DNA of 64,000 nt, from contig NZ_JAEMHK010000006.1 of the NCBI RefSeq assembly GCF_016458235.1, forward strand, positions 124,001 through 188,000, given 5' to 3'. The stretch is from Geomonas propionica (GTDB lineage: Bacteria; Desulfobacterota; Desulfuromonadia; Geobacterales; Geobacteraceae). Positions 17,901 to 25,542 of this stretch are shown piece after piece; position 1 is the first letter of the stretch, and each line of letters starts with the position of its first letter. The translations under genes and the position numbers were made by a program. Under the pieces are notes generated by a model, which searched no databases, had not been told where the DNA came from, and worked only from the letters and a program-made list of their open reading frames with translations.

Positions 17901-18440
17901 TCCATCGCTCCTGAAGACGGCAAGGCTGCACTAGACGGGCTGGAGCAGATGGGTTGCATCGTTGACACACGCGGGGACATCCACGAAAAAGCGGTGCTGA
18001 TCGACGAGAAGGTGATCTGGTTCGGATCTCTGAATCCGCTTTCGTACTCGATGGGGACCAGTGAAATGATGGTGCGGGTAGAGAGCGAGACAATGACGCT
18101 CGCTTTCGCAGCGCTGTTGGCACTAGAGCGCGGTGCCAAAGCGGAAAAGATGAAAGGAGCGACAACGAAGGCCGAAAACCCTCGCTGCGAAGGGTGCGGC
18201 GCGCGTTGTGCCTGGATGAAAGGAAAGTACGGGCCTTACTGGGAGTGCGAGAACTGCGGATGGAAGCAAAATCACGGTGCTGCACGAAGAGGTGCGGGGC
18301 AGAGGCAGACCGTACCGCCACACGGGGAGGATCGCACCTGCAGCAAGTGCGGCCGGCCAATGAAGCTCAGGAACGGGCGCTTTGGCAATTTCTACGGGTG
18401 TACGGGGTATCCTGACTGCAATCACCGGGAAAAACCGTGA
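14937..18440 (+). CDS. SF1 helicase - phospholipase D nuclease - zinc-finger fusion
   Basis: A 1167-residue protein. Residues 1-60 form a short helical leader domain (SIVELEALATEAADRELLQVLHAELEHR). A UPF1/DNA2-type superfamily 1 helicase follows: Walker A GPPGTGKTET near residue 325, a long coiled-coil insertion (about 410-590), Walker B VVDEAS near 621, then QYRMEDPICQL, GTVHRYQGDE and NVGLSRAKEHL. A single PLD nuclease motif HEKAVLIDEKVIWFGSLN starts near residue 1015. Two zinc fingers end the chain: CEGCGARC...CENCGW (about 1083-1105) and a topoisomerase-type CSKCGRPM...CTGYPDC (about 1133-1160). The combination suggests a DNA or RNA unwinding nuclease acting alone, and island cargo of this kind is often anti-phage. 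No clear RBS precedes the ATG. The function is inferred. Confidence 0.85.
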   Translation: MAIRPYLQKSIVELEALATEAADRELLQVLHAELEHRVTPRAVRLRDRVKEQLKSAKSAQPPLPGITTPTQQPTKVRANQQRNLFESTPSPKSRSQRDPAHEASGDGSQQQANHTSAKKGVIRACGNIPGVPSPRTFNLDKTLKLNVAKDASNAVIYEAALKELVKEMKRDGAAARQVLLRDGQSVDLGAQDFGYQFRYEDEADLFEGAAVTASVDGVQAEGKIAAIMGETLLIALSANFGPHIDTCLLKVDNTAMLEALRARLEKIGQGATTGFNHKLADAVVANIGEMVQPDPLPKNTQGLNKLQQQAVTGMLANEIYYLWGPPGTGKTETLSALALELIDQEKRLLVCSNTNQAVDQILLKLCKRFDGQSSLVSDGGIIRVGTIAHNELGRDWADKITVDGIVERRSVELRDRKMVLEPQLDAINKAAARASEVVSLFNQLDKVAAEADKQAELFQNAVKVYKTAEENKQRLLMRKQELELERTAVVSAGTLRRLVMRSLEKIDEDLIKANRDLARAESLLPAARDQREHAQQHTAAAAEAADTLRRSMAPYDRSIAEKVLDEFDAKRRPILDELSEIEAQLNDIRKTVLDGAHIIGATVTKAYLSSQMFSAFDVVVVDEASMVMLPALYHACGMAKEKVVISGDSKQLAPIVLTKQQAIFDSIGKSVFETAGIGLGRKYVAKRVTMLQEQYRMEDPICQLITRMYDNQLRTSKTRKENLPIPAPFNATLTIIDTSSVGPFANRDSSKSRYNVMNALAIRNLCRHFADKGCLTTNRDIGVATPYTAQAKLLRQALAEFGNNLQAGTVHRYQGDEKTVMVLDIPDSGEHRAGYFLEGTTPDHPGSLLFNVGLSRAKEHLIVCANLSYLDSKLPGTAFLREILFQMQRKGAVVDVRDVLALYPVVDDLRKLGKQFDLSAEAEQTGLFNEREFDQVILADLEQAQHSIAIYSGFITPQRVAGYAVTFRRKLGEGVRIRCVTRSPRKNGSIAPEDGKAALDGLEQMGCIVDTRGDIHEKAVLIDEKVIWFGSLNPLSYSMGTSEMMVRVESETMTLAFAALLALERGAKAEKMKGATTKAENPRCEGCGARCAWMKGKYGPYWECENCGWKQNHGAARRGAGQRQTVPPHGEDRTCSKCGRPMKLRNGRFGNFYGCTGYPDCNHREKP

Positions 18441-18605
18441 AGCTCACTGCAGACCGACAAGGTCTTGATCAAACTTCTCGCGGATAGTTTTTCCAATACG
18501 CGGCACCGCAACTGGTGGAGTAGGGGTGATTGACATCCCAAAAGCTGTAAATTTCCTGCAGCAAAAGATATTGATTTTAATGCACTGAGCCTGCAGGAGA
18601 TGAAT

Positions 18606-18818
18606 ATGAAATTGCCCAATGTAAGATCAAAAAGAACACTAGTTGGCACATATTTCGTCTTTGTACTTGTTGTTTCAGTCTTGTACCTGATAGTTCCCCG
18701 CAACAGCATCGATAATTACTCAAGGATTGATGACATTATCACCTTGCTCGTAGCAACAGGGAGCGTCGTTTCTCTTCTTATCACGTTGAGACATGATCAG
18801 GGCGATCTAAGCCTTTAG
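18606..18818 (+). CDS. Small two-helix membrane protein
   Basis: A 70-residue hypothetical protein with two hydrophobic segments (about 13-31 and 44-60) joined by a polar loop (PRNSIDNYSRIDD). An ATG at 18600 is also possible, but GCAGGAG is better spaced for ATG 18606. It starts 165 bases after the helicase-nuclease stop on the same strand, so it might be a membrane partner, but the gap makes co-transcription uncertain. I do not recognise the family. Confidence 0.5.
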   Translation: MKLPNVRSKRTLVGTYFVFVLVVSVLYLIVPRNSIDNYSRIDDIITLLVATGSVVSLLITLRHDQGDLSL

Positions 18819-18896
18819 TCTATCCCACTGGTCGGTATTTCGCAGGTACCGTTCTTCTGCTGCAACAAACAGGTAGTATTCTTCTAGGATTGTCAT
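18807..18896 (-). CDS. Possible 29-residue small protein at the end of the recombinase operon
   Basis: The minus strand reads MTILEEYYLFVAAEERYLRN and ends after 29 residues. AGGAGA lies 5-6 bases before the ATG and the start is 39 bases after the RecD-like gene's stop, so it could be the operon's last cistron. It overlaps the 3' end of the convergent small membrane-protein gene by 12 bases. There are no homologues known to me; a chance frame is possible. Confidence 0.35.
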   Translation of the reverse strand: MTILEEYYLFVAAEERYLRNTDQWDRLKA

Positions 18897-18935
18897 GGTC
18901 TTCTCCTACTCCGAAACCCTGCAAGATGTTGACAG

Positions 18936-21032
18936 TCATCGGGCCGTTGCCTTCTCAAGCGCCAATGCTAGGCCTGTCCTGCGAATGCTCGAACTTGGTG
19001 GCTCGGTCACCGCCTTATGAAGCGCCGACCGCGCGCCCAGCAGTACCACCTGCTCCCGAGCCCTGGTGATAGCGGTGTACACCATGGTACGGTCCAGAAG
19101 CTTATTATTGAAAATGGGTATGATGACACGCTTGAACTGGCTACCCTGGCTTTTATGGACCGTTATTGCGTAGGCATGCTCCATCCGCGACAGATCCGTA
19201 TGGGACACCTCCAGCCCATCCCAGTTGACAACGAGCGGGCCGTCAGCGCGAACCACAATGCCCAACGAGCCGTTCATCAGCCCCAGGTCATAGTCGTTCT
19301 GCGTCCAGATCACCGGCTCTCCGACCGCGAATCCCCCTGCCCCTGCTGGTACACCGGCGGCCATGACTTGATGGAATGCCCTGTTGATGGCATGAGTCCC
19401 CGCCGGGCCCGCCTTGACCGGCGACAATATCCGGACCTCGTCGATCCCACCCAAGTCCCGGTACAGATCGCACAACAGATCCTGGACCGACTCTGGCGTA
19501 CAGTCGATGAACTGCAGCCCGGCGCACCTGCCAGCATAAGCCGAAAATCCCGGCACCACACCGGCACGAAGCGCAGCTGCCGCCTGCGGGATGCCGGTCG
19601 CCGCGGACTGACGGTGCACCTGGGTCAGTTCGACTTTTGGCAGCGCCGACTCTACTAAGGTGTGGAAGACGATCCCAAAGGAAATCGGGGGCAGTTGTCC
19701 CGGGTCGCCGAGAAGAAGCAAGCGACACCCCGGCTCCAGATGCCTGAGCAAGCGGTAGCTGATGGGGAGATCGAGCATGCTCGCCTCATCCACGGCAATC
19801 ACCGGCTCGTCTTCCAGGACGATCTCCCGCTGGCGGACACGGTGCAGGAAAGAAGCGATGGTCAAGGCAGGGTGGCCCGTCGCCTCCTCCATGCGGCGCG
19901 CTGCGCGCCCCGAGAGCGCCAGAAGGTAGACCTTCCTCGCGAGCCGCTCCGACGCCGTGCAGAAGGCCTTCAGCACCCAGGTCTTGCCCACCCCAGCCCC
20001 GCCACAGACGATACAGATCGGCTCCCTGAGAGCCATCGAAAGGGCGTCCTGCTGGGCCTTGTTCAACCTTAACCCATTCGTTTCGTGGAATGCTGCGAGA
20101 AAGGAGGAAAGAAACGTCCTGTCCGCAGCAAAACGTAACGACAGCTGCGATGCTTGAAACTCTCCAGCAGCCATTTTAGCGACCATGTCTGCGATGTACC
20201 GCTCCATGGAGGCGGGACCTATCCCCTGGAAACCACCTGCCACCGGCAGCACAGCATTGTCGGCCATGGCAAGCTCTACCGCCCGGGCCGCCGCCTGCCT
20301 TTTCAAGCCCCCGATTTGAACCGCAGACTTTAGAAAGTCCGCCTCAGACTCCCAGGTATGCTTGTTCCTCAGCATCTTCATGACCGCGGTATCGACAACC
20401 GCCACCAGCCTCCGGGGATCGTCCGCGGCGACGCCCATCGATCGGGCGATGCGGTCCGCCACTTCCCAACCGCAAAAAGCCAGCAGCCGGTAAGGATTAT
20501 CTTCCAGTTTGGCGACCGCCTGGCCTTGGTAGATATCCGCAATCTTCTCGGCTACTGACACCGGGGCGCCATGCCGGTCCAGCCAGCGATAGGTATCCGA
20601 CTCCAGAGCTAGCGTCTGCCACCCCGAAACTAGGATCCTGGCCAGCAGCTTCGAGTGCAGGGGGACTTCGAAGAGCGCGGGATCGCCCTTATCGAGCATG
20701 GCATAGATGTCCTCACCGAACCGCCGCCAGAGCTGATCAGCCGTCTTAGGTCCGATACCTGGGAATACGGTGGACTTGGCAAGACAAGCTGTGATCAGCC
20801 TGCCGCTGGGGCGCTCCAGTACCGCCTTGCGGGTAACCACCTGTCTGCCGTACACCGGATGGGTCTGCACGACCCCGGACACTGACCAGACCTCGCCCAC
20901 CACCGGGGGGCGCGGCATTACATCCCGACTCGCCACCAGCCTGTGCACGCTACCGTCTGCACAGGCCCCGGTAAAGATGGCGCCGGTGGAAGTACCGGCG
21001 AAGGCGACGTTCTGCACCACTATCGTTGCCAC
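18936..21032 (-). CDS. RecD2-like superfamily 1 helicase of the mobile element
   Basis: A 698-residue AAA protein. The N-terminal ~300 residues have an OB-like start (FTGACADG...GEVWSVSGVVQTHPVYGRQ) and helix-hairpin-helix type segments (FPGIGPKTADQLWRRFG), as in RecD2. The helicase core shows Walker A GGAGVGKTW near residue 345, Walker B VDEASMLDLP, GDPGQLPPI, and the C-terminal AYAITVHKSQGSQFKRV and YTAITRAREQVVLLG motifs of RecD/TraA helicases. It is the last large gene of a six-gene overlapping minus-strand operon (13-base overlap with the preceding gene). It probably processes DNA during excision or integration of the island, or protects its ends; a housekeeping RecD2 role is less likely in this setting. 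Confidence 0.85.
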   Translation of the reverse strand: MATIVVQNVAFAGTSTGAIFTGACADGSVHRLVASRDVMPRPPVVGEVWSVSGVVQTHPVYGRQVVTRKAVLERPSGRLITACLAKSTVFPGIGPKTADQLWRRFGEDIYAMLDKGDPALFEVPLHSKLLARILVSGWQTLALESDTYRWLDRHGAPVSVAEKIADIYQGQAVAKLEDNPYRLLAFCGWEVADRIARSMGVAADDPRRLVAVVDTAVMKMLRNKHTWESEADFLKSAVQIGGLKRQAAARAVELAMADNAVLPVAGGFQGIGPASMERYIADMVAKMAAGEFQASQLSLRFAADRTFLSSFLAAFHETNGLRLNKAQQDALSMALREPICIVCGGAGVGKTWVLKAFCTASERLARKVYLLALSGRAARRMEEATGHPALTIASFLHRVRQREIVLEDEPVIAVDEASMLDLPISYRLLRHLEPGCRLLLLGDPGQLPPISFGIVFHTLVESALPKVELTQVHRQSAATGIPQAAAALRAGVVPGFSAYAGRCAGLQFIDCTPESVQDLLCDLYRDLGGIDEVRILSPVKAGPAGTHAINRAFHQVMAAGVPAGAGGFAVGEPVIWTQNDYDLGLMNGSLGIVVRADGPLVVNWDGLEVSHTDLSRMEHAYAITVHKSQGSQFKRVIIPIFNNKLLDRTMVYTAITRAREQVVLLGARSALHKAVTEPPSSSIRRTGLALALEKATAR

Positions 21033-21412
21033 GGGATCACCCGGCCGCCGGCCTCGAGTATCTGCTCGACGTGCTGGAGCTTCTTGAGCATCCGTTTAAG
21101 CTCGAAATTTTCTGCCATCTCCTTGTCGGCTCGGGTTTCGAGTTCGCGAATCCGCCTCTCCTGCCGGGCCCTTTCCTCATCGTAGCGGCTCTGCAGCTCT
21201 CCCCCCTTGCTTGCCACCGCAAGAGCCAGCAGCCTCTGGCACTCCGGGTTGTTATCCAGCGGCTGCCGATCGGCCAGACCCGCGAGCCTGGCGATCTCCG
21301 ACTTGTTGGGCTTCCCCCCGTGCATAGGGATGGCATCCACCTGATCGAGCCACAGCTTCAGCTTGGCTACGTTTTCCTCGCCAACCATCTTGCCGTTACA
21401 CCCTTTACGCAT
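21020..21412 (-). CDS. Small coiled-coil protein of the recombinase operon
   Basis: A 130-residue protein. The first half (VAKLKLWLDQVDAIPMHGGKPNKSEIARLAGL) looks like a helix-turn-helix-like DNA-binding module. The second half (about 70-120, DEERARQERRIRELETRADKEMAENFELKRMLKKLQHVEQIL) is a long coiled coil. It overlaps the RecD-like gene by 13 bases and begins 4 bases after the previous stop. It is probably an accessory DNA-binding factor of the recombinases, such as a directionality or assembly factor. No catalytic residues are seen. Confidence 0.7.
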   Translation of the reverse strand: MRKGCNGKMVGEENVAKLKLWLDQVDAIPMHGGKPNKSEIARLAGLADRQPLDNNPECQRLLALAVASKGGELQSRYDEERARQERRIRELETRADKEMAENFELKRMLKKLQHVEQILEAGGRVIPWQR

Positions 21413-21416
21413 GACG

Positions 21417-21818
21417 TCACTCCCTAGTGGCTCGACGTTCGACCCTGGTGAGCGGCTTGTTCAGCTTCGTTTCGTCGAGTCCATGCCTGCGGGCATTTTC
21501 CGTCCACAAAACAAACCGCTCACGATTCTGCGCATCCACCGTCTTCAAAAGCTGTATCTCCTCCTGAAGGCGCTCGATTCGGGCCTCAAGCACCCGAACC
21601 TCCGCCGATTTCCTGCCCACCACCTTCGCCGGCTCCCTTTGCGTCGCCTGAGTAAAGGCAGCCCTGATGACATCTTTGCATTCGAGCGACTGGCGACTGT
21701 ACCTGTATCCCGTAACTTCTTCCCCGAGATCGATGACATCGTTCCAGCGTATCGCTCCTCGGAAACTCGTTATGAGCTGGGCAATGGACTGGCATTGATC
21801 GACACGGAGGTGTTTCAT
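21417..21818 (-). CDS. GmtX-like coiled-coil protein
   Basis: A 133-residue protein: an N-terminal helical, probably DNA-binding part (YRYSRQSLECKDVIRAAFTQA), a coiled coil (about 70-100), and an ending FVLWTENARRHGLDETKLNKPLTRVER. That ending recalls GmtX, the small third protein of gamma-mobile-trio elements, and its place directly after the large integrase fits. ATG 21818 is chosen because it lies just after the previous stop; a TTG three codons upstream is the alternative. The GmtX link is from memory and needs a profile search. Confidence 0.6.
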   Translation of the reverse strand: MKHLRVDQCQSIAQLITSFRGAIRWNDVIDLGEEVTGYRYSRQSLECKDVIRAAFTQATQREPAKVVGRKSAEVRVLEARIERLQEEIQLLKTVDAQNRERFVLWTENARRHGLDETKLNKPLTRVERRATRE

Positions 21819-21820
21819 GG

Positions 21821-23977
21821 CTAACAACCGGATTTGATCTCGCCGCCCGGCAGCGCCGAGAGCTTCGGCGTGAGAGCGTCGGCAAGGGCAAGGGTCTCAG
21901 CCTCCCCGAGCAGCGTCGCCCTGTCAGTGACAGCGTTACGGAAGGCAGAATACTGGAACGGGTTCGTCAGCATGATCAGCGACCCTACCGGCAGGGTCTC
22001 GTCGTCCAACAACTCCAAGAGCCCCGTGAGCCGCTTCGCTGTCAGTGCCTGATGTTCGTACCAGTGCTCGGCCTTCAGATACCCCTCCCCTACCGCCTCT
22101 TGCGCAAGCCTTAACTGCTCCTGGACGATCTGGTGACACTGGCGAATCCTGGCGGTCTTCTCCGGCTCCCCCTTGATACATGCGTGTTCCATGCAGTTCA
22201 GGCAATCAGCGTGCAGGGAGCAGGGAAGCAAGGCGAAGTCATGAAAACAGATGCCGAATTCGGTGACATGAACCGGCGGCTTGTTCTCAAGCGCCATGAA
22301 TTCCTCCCGCGTTATCGGGAGTCTCTCAAAACTGCTGGCCAGCGACGGCCCCAGATCGGTCTCCTGAGACGTCATCCCGACTGCATCCATGATCTCTTCC
22401 GTAGTGTTGTGCAAGTAGGCCAGCCCCTGACGATTAACACTCCCCCCTTTGCGGCCGGCACCGACCACCCGTCCGGACCAGATATCCCGTTCCAGGTCCG
22501 ATAAGCCGCCCCTTTGACAGATGGTATTCAGCCAATGGCGCAACTGGCGTGTGGTCATCCTCATCACGCTCCCATCGGGGTTTCTGAAGCCGAAGCGGAG
22601 AAAGATATTGTTGTCGGGCCTCTCCCCTCCCAACTGCGTGCCTATGGCGGAGATATCCAGCGCCATGAACATGGTTGGCATGAAGCCATGACTGCCATCG
22701 AAGAAGGCCTTGGGCACCACGAACAGCGCCTCGCTGTACCTGATCTGGTTTTCCCGGTCGAGCCAGGGAAAGCCAGGGGGGAGCATGCTGATGATTTTCT
22801 TCTCTACCTCGGCAAAGGAGTAAAGATTGATCTCTTTATGGGACTGGGAGCGAGAACCGTCCTTGCGCCTTCTATTGGGTATCAAGACCGTGCTCTTGAA
22901 GATGGTCAGGCCGTAGTGCTTCGCCTGCCTGGGTGCATTGTACCCATCGCGCCAGCCAAAAATCCGGGCCAACTCGTCGCCGGTCAGCAGCTCTTTTTGC
23001 CGCAGGTGCTCCACATCCGGAGGGAGGAACAGCTGGTTCGGGTGCTCTTCATACCACCGCGCCAACGTCCTTCCCAGCTCGGTGTAACGCCGTGCCCGCT
23101 CCAGGGCCTTCACCACCACAGGCTCCATCACCTTTACCAAGTGCTTCAGCCCTTTGGGACCGCCCTTGGCCGGATACCAGCGCAGAGCGAGATCCTTGGT
23201 GCCATCGTCATTGGGGAGCCACACCTCACAGTCGTTCGGAATGGTAACAGCCTCCGAGATCCGGCCGGGAGCGGCAGACAAAAGCGCAAGCGCTGCAGTG
23301 ATAACCTGGTCCCGCGGTTCTTCAGCCATATCGAAGATAGCCCCCAGCGCCTCAAGTACTTCCCGGGAAGGGAGCTTTTCCGCCCTGCGGCGGTCGTGCT
23401 CCTCGCCAAGCAAAGTACCTATCTGTGGCGGAGGAAGCGGTGACTTCCAGTCAAAAGGCTTGCTGACCAGCCCCTTGGCCACCAGGAAAGCAATGATCTT
23501 CTCCAGGCGCCAGCCGAACTGATACCTCGAGGCCACCGATGAGTAGTGCTCATCGATGATTTCCACGGCTCGAGCCGCAACCACCTCATCAGTGAGATAA
23601 ACCCGCGGCACGCCATCTCTGCTGCAATCGGCCAAGGCTGCCTCCAGAATGCGCGCCCCAGAAAGCGTGCCCGTGAAGTTCTTTTCGCCGCTGAACGTCA
23701 TTTCGTGCCGAAGGTACGCCTTGGCAAAGTCCACATATTCAGGATGCATCGGAATTGCGCGATGTCGCGCTGATCCGAGCGAGGAAAAAACCATCCCCAG
23801 CCGCTTGCCGTAGTGCCCCTTGCGGCGGTGTTGCGAAGCAACTTCCCAACGCACGCTGTTCCAGTCAAGGTCCGATCCGTAGAGATCGAGCCTGTTTTTA
23901 CAGTATTCAATAAAGAGTTCGACCTCTCTTTGGGCTTTGATGCCCTGACAAGGTGTAAAAGGCAGCACTGGACTCAT
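21821..23977 (-). CDS. Large tyrosine-recombinase-like integrase (GmtZ-like)
   Basis: A 718-residue protein and the third recombinase-like gene of the operon. The middle region carries SAAPGRISEAVTI, in the position of the first catalytic Arg, and TTRQLRHWLNTICQRGG near residue 490, where the HxxR-type motif would sit. A C-terminal cysteine cluster (CFHDFALLPCSLHADCLNCMEHACIKGE) may bind zinc. The standard tyrosine motif is not obvious, so catalysis may depend on its partners. Its ATG overlaps the previous stop by 4 bases. The size, cysteine cluster and position resemble GmtZ (VPA1269-type) integrases of gamma-mobile-trio islands. The tie to that family is inference. Confidence 0.7.
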   Translation of the reverse strand: MSPVLPFTPCQGIKAQREVELFIEYCKNRLDLYGSDLDWNSVRWEVASQHRRKGHYGKRLGMVFSSLGSARHRAIPMHPEYVDFAKAYLRHEMTFSGEKNFTGTLSGARILEAALADCSRDGVPRVYLTDEVVAARAVEIIDEHYSSVASRYQFGWRLEKIIAFLVAKGLVSKPFDWKSPLPPPQIGTLLGEEHDRRRAEKLPSREVLEALGAIFDMAEEPRDQVITAALALLSAAPGRISEAVTIPNDCEVWLPNDDGTKDLALRWYPAKGGPKGLKHLVKVMEPVVVKALERARRYTELGRTLARWYEEHPNQLFLPPDVEHLRQKELLTGDELARIFGWRDGYNAPRQAKHYGLTIFKSTVLIPNRRRKDGSRSQSHKEINLYSFAEVEKKIISMLPPGFPWLDRENQIRYSEALFVVPKAFFDGSHGFMPTMFMALDISAIGTQLGGERPDNNIFLRFGFRNPDGSVMRMTTRQLRHWLNTICQRGGLSDLERDIWSGRVVGAGRKGGSVNRQGLAYLHNTTEEIMDAVGMTSQETDLGPSLASSFERLPITREEFMALENKPPVHVTEFGICFHDFALLPCSLHADCLNCMEHACIKGEPEKTARIRQCHQIVQEQLRLAQEAVGEGYLKAEHWYEHQALTAKRLTGLLELLDDETLPVGSLIMLTNPFQYSAFRNAVTDRATLLGEAETLALADALTPKLSALPGGEIKSGC

Positions 23978-25542
23978 CGTGGGAGCTCCTTTGGCGCATT
24001 CTTCCGGCCCTGAAGCATCGAACAGCGAAGGACAACATCCGCAACCTTTTTGATAACTTCATCATTCACCGAGGCATACGTTTCGTCTCCCGTAGCGGCA
24101 AGTTTTTGTTGTCGCTCCTGCACGAGCCAAGCTAGCAACTCGGCATGCGGAGCATCAGCCCAAGGCTGAAACTTGCGACAGCTATAGCAGGGGAGCGGCA
24201 CGAAGCCGCCACAAAAACCGCTTTTGCCGCAGGTACCCACGGCCCGTCCTTTGAGCGAGCCATCGAAGCTTCGGATCCTGCTTGACGGATCATCGCCACG
24301 GAACGCATCCGCTTCCGACTGGACAATCGTTCCTAGAAAATACTTGGAGAACGGCTCCACCAGTGGCATTACTTTTTCATTGATCACATGACGCAGCTTG
24401 CCGGTAGCCTCGATATACACCCTCGACGAAACCATCGAGGTTTGCCCCAAGGCCTCAGCGATTTCCCGTTCGCGCTTGCCACTTTCAGCCATGCGCGTTC
24501 CCAAGGTGATCCTAAAACGCCTGGGATTTACGTGGAGGACTGTTCCCTGTAATCCCCTACGGTTGCAGATGATGGGCACACCTGCGTTAAAGCAGCGCTC
24601 GATTTGTTCCGAGATTTCACTGGAAGAGACGCAGTACCCCCTGCTTGCGTCCTTGCCTGGGAAGAAGGGAAGTTCTTGCAGATCAAGCCCGGCAGCGATC
24701 TCCTTCGCAAAACGCTTCTGGACCATCGGCACCAGCCCGGACAGCATCTGCCCGAACTCCTCGCTGAGCTTTCGAACATTCAAGTGAGTGCGGCGGCCGC
24801 CGCTGCGGCGTTTGGCCGCTGGTATCCTCAGGGTGTAGCAATCGATCCCGTAGCTGTCTTTCTCGACGCTGAAGTCCTTGATGCGCAGGGCCGCGAATGA
24901 TACCGGCCGCGGTCCGAACACCACGAACAAGAACCCAAGAGCTAGGTCGAAGAGATCTATCTGGCCGGCTGCGAAGGTGTCGAGGAGATACTGAATGATG
25001 GCATGATACTCTTCATCGTTGAACGGTCCCTTGACCGGGTGGTGGGTGCGAACTGCGACACCGGAATCGTTCTTCTTCAGCTTCAGCTTGCGCAGCATTT
25101 CGGGAACATCGGGATCTATGCCGGGATACCCTAGTTGCACCCAGTCCTCCACCCTGGCGCGGATCGCGTGTAAGAGATATTCGTGATCCCTGTCCAAGGT
25201 AGCCCGATAACTTATCACGCCGTCTACCGTGATCGTGGCAACAGGCCCGCCGGCAAGGAGGCTGCAGTGCTTGGCCAGCTTGAGAAAGCGCTCTAGGAAG
25301 TTGTTGCACGCGTCAAGAGACTGGAAGCGCAGCAAATAAACCAGGTAGGCCTTCAGCGACTGCACCAGTTCAGAGTGGCAACAGGAGCGACAGCGCTCGA
25401 AGGTCAAGGTCCTGGACACCCCGCCATCATAGAGGCGCCACACATCATCGCCTGGGCAGAATTGCTGTTTTTCCTTGGTCCAGGAAGTCTGTGGCAGCTT
25501 GACTCCCTTACCCTGCTTAGATGCGGTCCGAAGTGATTTCAT
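23974..25542 (-). CDS. Tyrosine recombinase-like protein (GmtY-like)
   Basis: A 522-residue protein and the second recombinase of the operon. An N-terminal cysteine pattern (CPGDD...CRSCCHSE) may form a zinc finger. The catalytic domain shows FGPRPVSFAALRIKDF (first Arg), NPRRFRITLGTRMAESG (Arg-rich second motif) and ALGQTSMVSSRVYIEATG with the presumed nucleophilic Tyr. A CGKSGFCG...LPCYSCRKF segment follows, as in recombinases with a zinc-binding tail. It overlaps the first integrase gene by 26 bases. Such catalytic recombinases act together with sister proteins in trio elements. Confidence 0.78.
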   Translation of the reverse strand: MKSLRTASKQGKGVKLPQTSWTKEKQQFCPGDDVWRLYDGGVSRTLTFERCRSCCHSELVQSLKAYLVYLLRFQSLDACNNFLERFLKLAKHCSLLAGGPVATITVDGVISYRATLDRDHEYLLHAIRARVEDWVQLGYPGIDPDVPEMLRKLKLKKNDSGVAVRTHHPVKGPFNDEEYHAIIQYLLDTFAAGQIDLFDLALGFLFVVFGPRPVSFAALRIKDFSVEKDSYGIDCYTLRIPAAKRRSGGRRTHLNVRKLSEEFGQMLSGLVPMVQKRFAKEIAAGLDLQELPFFPGKDASRGYCVSSSEISEQIERCFNAGVPIICNRRGLQGTVLHVNPRRFRITLGTRMAESGKREREIAEALGQTSMVSSRVYIEATGKLRHVINEKVMPLVEPFSKYFLGTIVQSEADAFRGDDPSSRIRSFDGSLKGRAVGTCGKSGFCGGFVPLPCYSCRKFQPWADAPHAELLAWLVQERQQKLAATGDETYASVNDEVIKKVADVVLRCSMLQGRKNAPKELPR

